Assembly (NCBI RefSeq): GCF_005233875.1
Contig: NZ_SZPZ01000001.1
Coordinates: forward strand, 372,001 to 436,000
DNA length: 64,000 nucleotides
Reading direction: 5' to 3'
Source of the DNA: Kribbella jiaozuonensis
GTDB lineage: Bacteria > Actinomycetota > Actinomycetes > Propionibacteriales > Kribbellaceae
This document shows, one piece after another, positions 62,112-64,000 of the stretch (position 1 is its first letter; each line of letters begins with the position of its first letter). Made by a program: the position numbers and the translations under genes. Under the pieces are notes generated by a model, which saw only the letters and a list, made by a program, of their open reading frames with translations, did no database searches and was not told the DNA's origin.

Positions 62112-64000
62112 GGTGCGGTCACCGAGGTGACGGTCGAGCCCGAGATGTACGTCGGCCAGACGCCGACTGTGACCGTGATCTGGCCGCTTGCGTTAGGTGT
62201 CATCGTGCTGGTCAGGCCGTAGAGGCTGGTGACCTGGACGGGGCCGGTCGCGTTGACCGTCACCGTCGTGTTGGATCCGGATGCGGCCCAGATCGCGCGG
62301 AACGGCGTACCGTCGTTCGCCGCGTACACCTGATCGATCAAGCCGTTGCCGGGGTTCTCCTTGCCGAGGAACGTGGCGCCGCGCAGCTGACGGGCAGCGG
62401 TTGCGTAGGCGACGTACGACGGTTTGGGCGTGTACTTGCCGAGTGCGTCGGCCTCGTTGTGCACGAGCCCGAAGTTGTTCTCGGCCGCGGCCGGGTCGAT
62501 GCCGTCGTTCTTGAAGTCGTACATGTAGAACCGGTCGACGTCGTGCCCGGGGACGTTGAGCATCTCGCGCGCCATGTACATCGCCTGCGTGGGCTCGTCG
62601 ACGGGTACGGCGCTGCCGGAGCCGGTGTACCAGCCGGCCTCGGTGATCCAGATCGGCTTGTCCACACCGCCGTTGTACTGCCGGATCGTCGCCCGCACCT
62701 GATCGATCGCGGTACCGAGACTCTCGGGTGCGTGCAGGAAGTTGTACGGGTGGATCGACACCACGTCGAGGTACTTCAGCCCGCCGAGCTGGCAGAACGT
62801 CTGGAACCAGGCCTGTTGCGTCACGTCGGTGTCGCCGCCGCCGACGATGGTGAGATCGGGATGGGTCGCCTTCACCTTCGTGTACGTCGCCTTGAGCAGC
62901 GCGAGGTAGCTGTCGGGCGTCTTATTGGCCGGCCCGGCCGCGTTGACGTCCCACTCGTTCCACACGGCCAGGTTGTGGACCTGCGGATACTGATTCGCCA
63001 GCGCGTTGGCGTAGTTGGCGAACGCGGTCCGGCCGGCGTCGGTGTACGGCGCGTTGAAGAGCTGATCGGGGCAGTCGTAGAGGCAGTTGCCGTAGTCCGC
63101 GACCATCAACGGGTCGAGACCGTTGGATTGGAAGGACTGCAGGTACGTCGTGACCTTGGCCGGGAACGCGTAGGTGCCGGCGGTGGTCTCGGCGGCGGAC
63201 CAGTACGCCTCATCTCTCGCCGTCCGCGCACCTGCCTGGCTTACCAGCGGGATCGCATCCGGCGCCCAGGAACCGGCAAAGTGCGTGCCGACCCCGTTGT
63301 ACGTCGTGGGCGTCGTCGCTGCGACCGCGTCGACGTTGACGGAGGCCGTCGTACCGCCGCCGATGATCAGGCTATTGTCCAGCGTCAGCATGATCGCCTT
63401 GGCGGGGCCGTGCCAGATGCCGTCGTCGGCGCCGCCGAAGTGCAGGTAGCTGGTGCCGCCGTTGAAGGTGGTGACATTGAGTTGTTGCCAGGCCGTCGAG
63501 CCGGACAGCGTGAGACGTTGCTGATGGACCTGGCCGGTCGCGTCGGTCAGCCGCAGACCGATCGCCGACAACTGACTGGTCTTCACCCACAGGCTGAGGG
63601 CGGTCAGGTTGATCGGGACAAGGTTGCGCTGGATGGCGACGTAGTTGCCGCCGCCCGTGAAGTCACCAGAGAGCTTCGCGGACTGGGCACCGGCCTGCAA
63701 GTTCGTGGTGTCGTAGGTGAGGCTGCCGGTGGCGCCGGCGAACTCGCTGCCTGGGTAGAACGACCAGCCTTCGGCCGCGCTCTCGTAGTCGCCGAGCGGT
63801 GTCGTCGGTTTGGTCGACAGGGCGTTGAGAGTGAAGTCGTCGAGGCTCACGCTCGTGCTCGTCGCGCCAGGGATCGCTCCTTTGTCGAGCACGATCTCGA
63901 GGCCCTTGGCCGGACCGTGCCAGACGCCGTCGTTCGCGCCGCCGAAGTGGACGTACTGCTTGCCGCCGTCGAACCGGGCCACGCTCAACGGCTGCCAATC
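62108..64000 (-). CDS. Glycoside hydrolase with tandem N-terminal carbohydrate-binding-like repeats (5' end outside window)
   Basis: Open to the right edge, at least 630 residues, start missing. N-terminal to the catalytic part are two related modules: DWQPLSVARFDGGKQYVHFG-type and AWQQLNVTTFNGGTSYLHFG-type, each ending in NDGVWHGPAK or DDGIWHGPAK and a beta strand, resembling CBM-like sugar-binding repeats. The catalytic part is a clan-A barrel: acid/base candidate Glu in LAVWNEWDVNAA and nucleophile candidate Glu in PIWITEAGWYTG, like GH39/GH5 enzymes. The C-terminus has a beta-sandwich (SGSNTTVTVNATGPVQVTSL). Probably secreted, but the signal peptide is beyond the edge. Confidence 0.8.
   Translation of the reverse strand, partial: DWQPLSVARFDGGKQYVHFGGANDGVWHGPAKGLEIVLDKGAIPGATSTSVSLDDFTLNALSTKPTTPLGDYESAAEGWSFYPGSEFAGATGSLTYDTTNLQAGAQSAKLSGDFTGGGNYVAIQRNLVPINLTALSLWVKTSQLSAIGLRLTDATGQVHQQRLTLSGSTAWQQLNVTTFNGGTSYLHFGGADDGIWHGPAKAIMLTLDNSLIIGGGTTASVNVDAVAATTPTTYNGVGTHFAGSWAPDAIPLVSQAGARTARDEAYWSAAETTAGTYAFPAKVTTYLQSFQSNGLDPLMVADYGNCLYDCPDQLFNAPYTDAGRTAFANYANALANQYPQVHNLAVWNEWDVNAAGPANKTPDSYLALLKATYTKVKATHPDLTIVGGGDTDVTQQAWFQTFCQLGGLKYLDVVSIHPYNFLHAPESLGTAIDQVRATIRQYNGGVDKPIWITEAGWYTGSGSAVPVDEPTQAMYMAREMLNVPGHDVDRFYMYDFKNDGIDPAAAENNFGLVHNEADALGKYTPKPSYVAYATAARQLRGATFLGKENPGNGLIDQVYAANDGTPFRAIWAASGSNTTVTVNATGPVQVTSLYGLTSTMTPNASGQITVTVGVWPTYISGSTVTSVTAP

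Overview
This 64 kb window is a very GC-rich chromosomal stretch, densely packed on both strands, with many GTG/TTG starts, many 4-bp stop/start overlaps and several apparently leaderless genes. The regulator set (LacI, TetR, ROK, MocR, GAF-ANTAR, IdeR-type iron box), the paired DUF574 methyltransferases and the TreX/TreY/TreZ cluster point to a soil actinobacterium. Kribbella or a close relative is my best guess, but this is inference from gene content and no rRNA or tRNA gene is present to confirm it.

Layout. 1-7.6 kb: a DUF4386 membrane gene divergent from a TetR regulator, then the glycogen-to-trehalose operon glgX/treX-treY-treZ. 7.6-16.2 kb: small regulators, two methyltransferases, a VOC protein, two phosphotransferase-like genes, an SDR-aldo/keto reductase pair divergent from an XRE regulator, and an S51 peptidase. 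16.3-20.2 kb: an iron-linked locus in which a penicillin-acylase/siderophore-acetyltransferase fusion is divergent from a siderophore-interacting protein across an IdeR-like box. 20.1-23.7 kb: TMEM175-type channel, transhydrogenase SthA and a GH51 arabinofuranosidase with a striking tandem operator. 23.9-28 kb: an unusual island with a two-gene operon (protein with two antitoxin-like domains plus a three-TM protein), two small toxin-like genes and a ROK protein with a long extra C-terminus. 28-32.4 kb: LacI, aldo/keto reductase, PLP enzyme, MerR, SRPBCC. 32.4-38.8 kb: a five-gene fully overlapping NAD-dependent formate dehydrogenase operon fdsG-fdsB-fdsA-fdsD-moeA. 38.9-41.6 kb: a coupled alr-ddl-vanX operon. 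41.7-45 kb: CGNR protein, GNAT, ROK and GAF-ANTAR regulators. 45.1-47.1 kb: a yefM-yoeB toxin-antitoxin pair between two 174-bp inverted copies of a hairpin-rich repeat. 47.1-55.8 kb: NhaA-DsbA fusion, rhodanese, second DUF574 gene, TPR, DUF1622, FAD oxidase with MocR regulator, GNAT, Tat-exported MBL hydrolase. 55.9-64 kb: LysR plus a class A beta-lactamase-like protein, RidA, a LacI-PmoA fusion, thiS-thiG under a TPP riboswitch, LacI, and the 3' part of a secreted-type glycoside hydrolase cut by the window edge.

Best candidates for something undescribed: (1) the paired hairpin-cassette inverted repeats around yefM-yoeB, whose stems show a compensatory base-pair change between copies; (2) the duplicated Phd-like protein plus three-TM protein operon at 23.9-25.2 kb with its toxin-like neighbours; (3) the iron-boxed penicillin acylase/AlcB-type acetyltransferase fusion; (4) alr-ddl-vanX as one translationally coupled unit.
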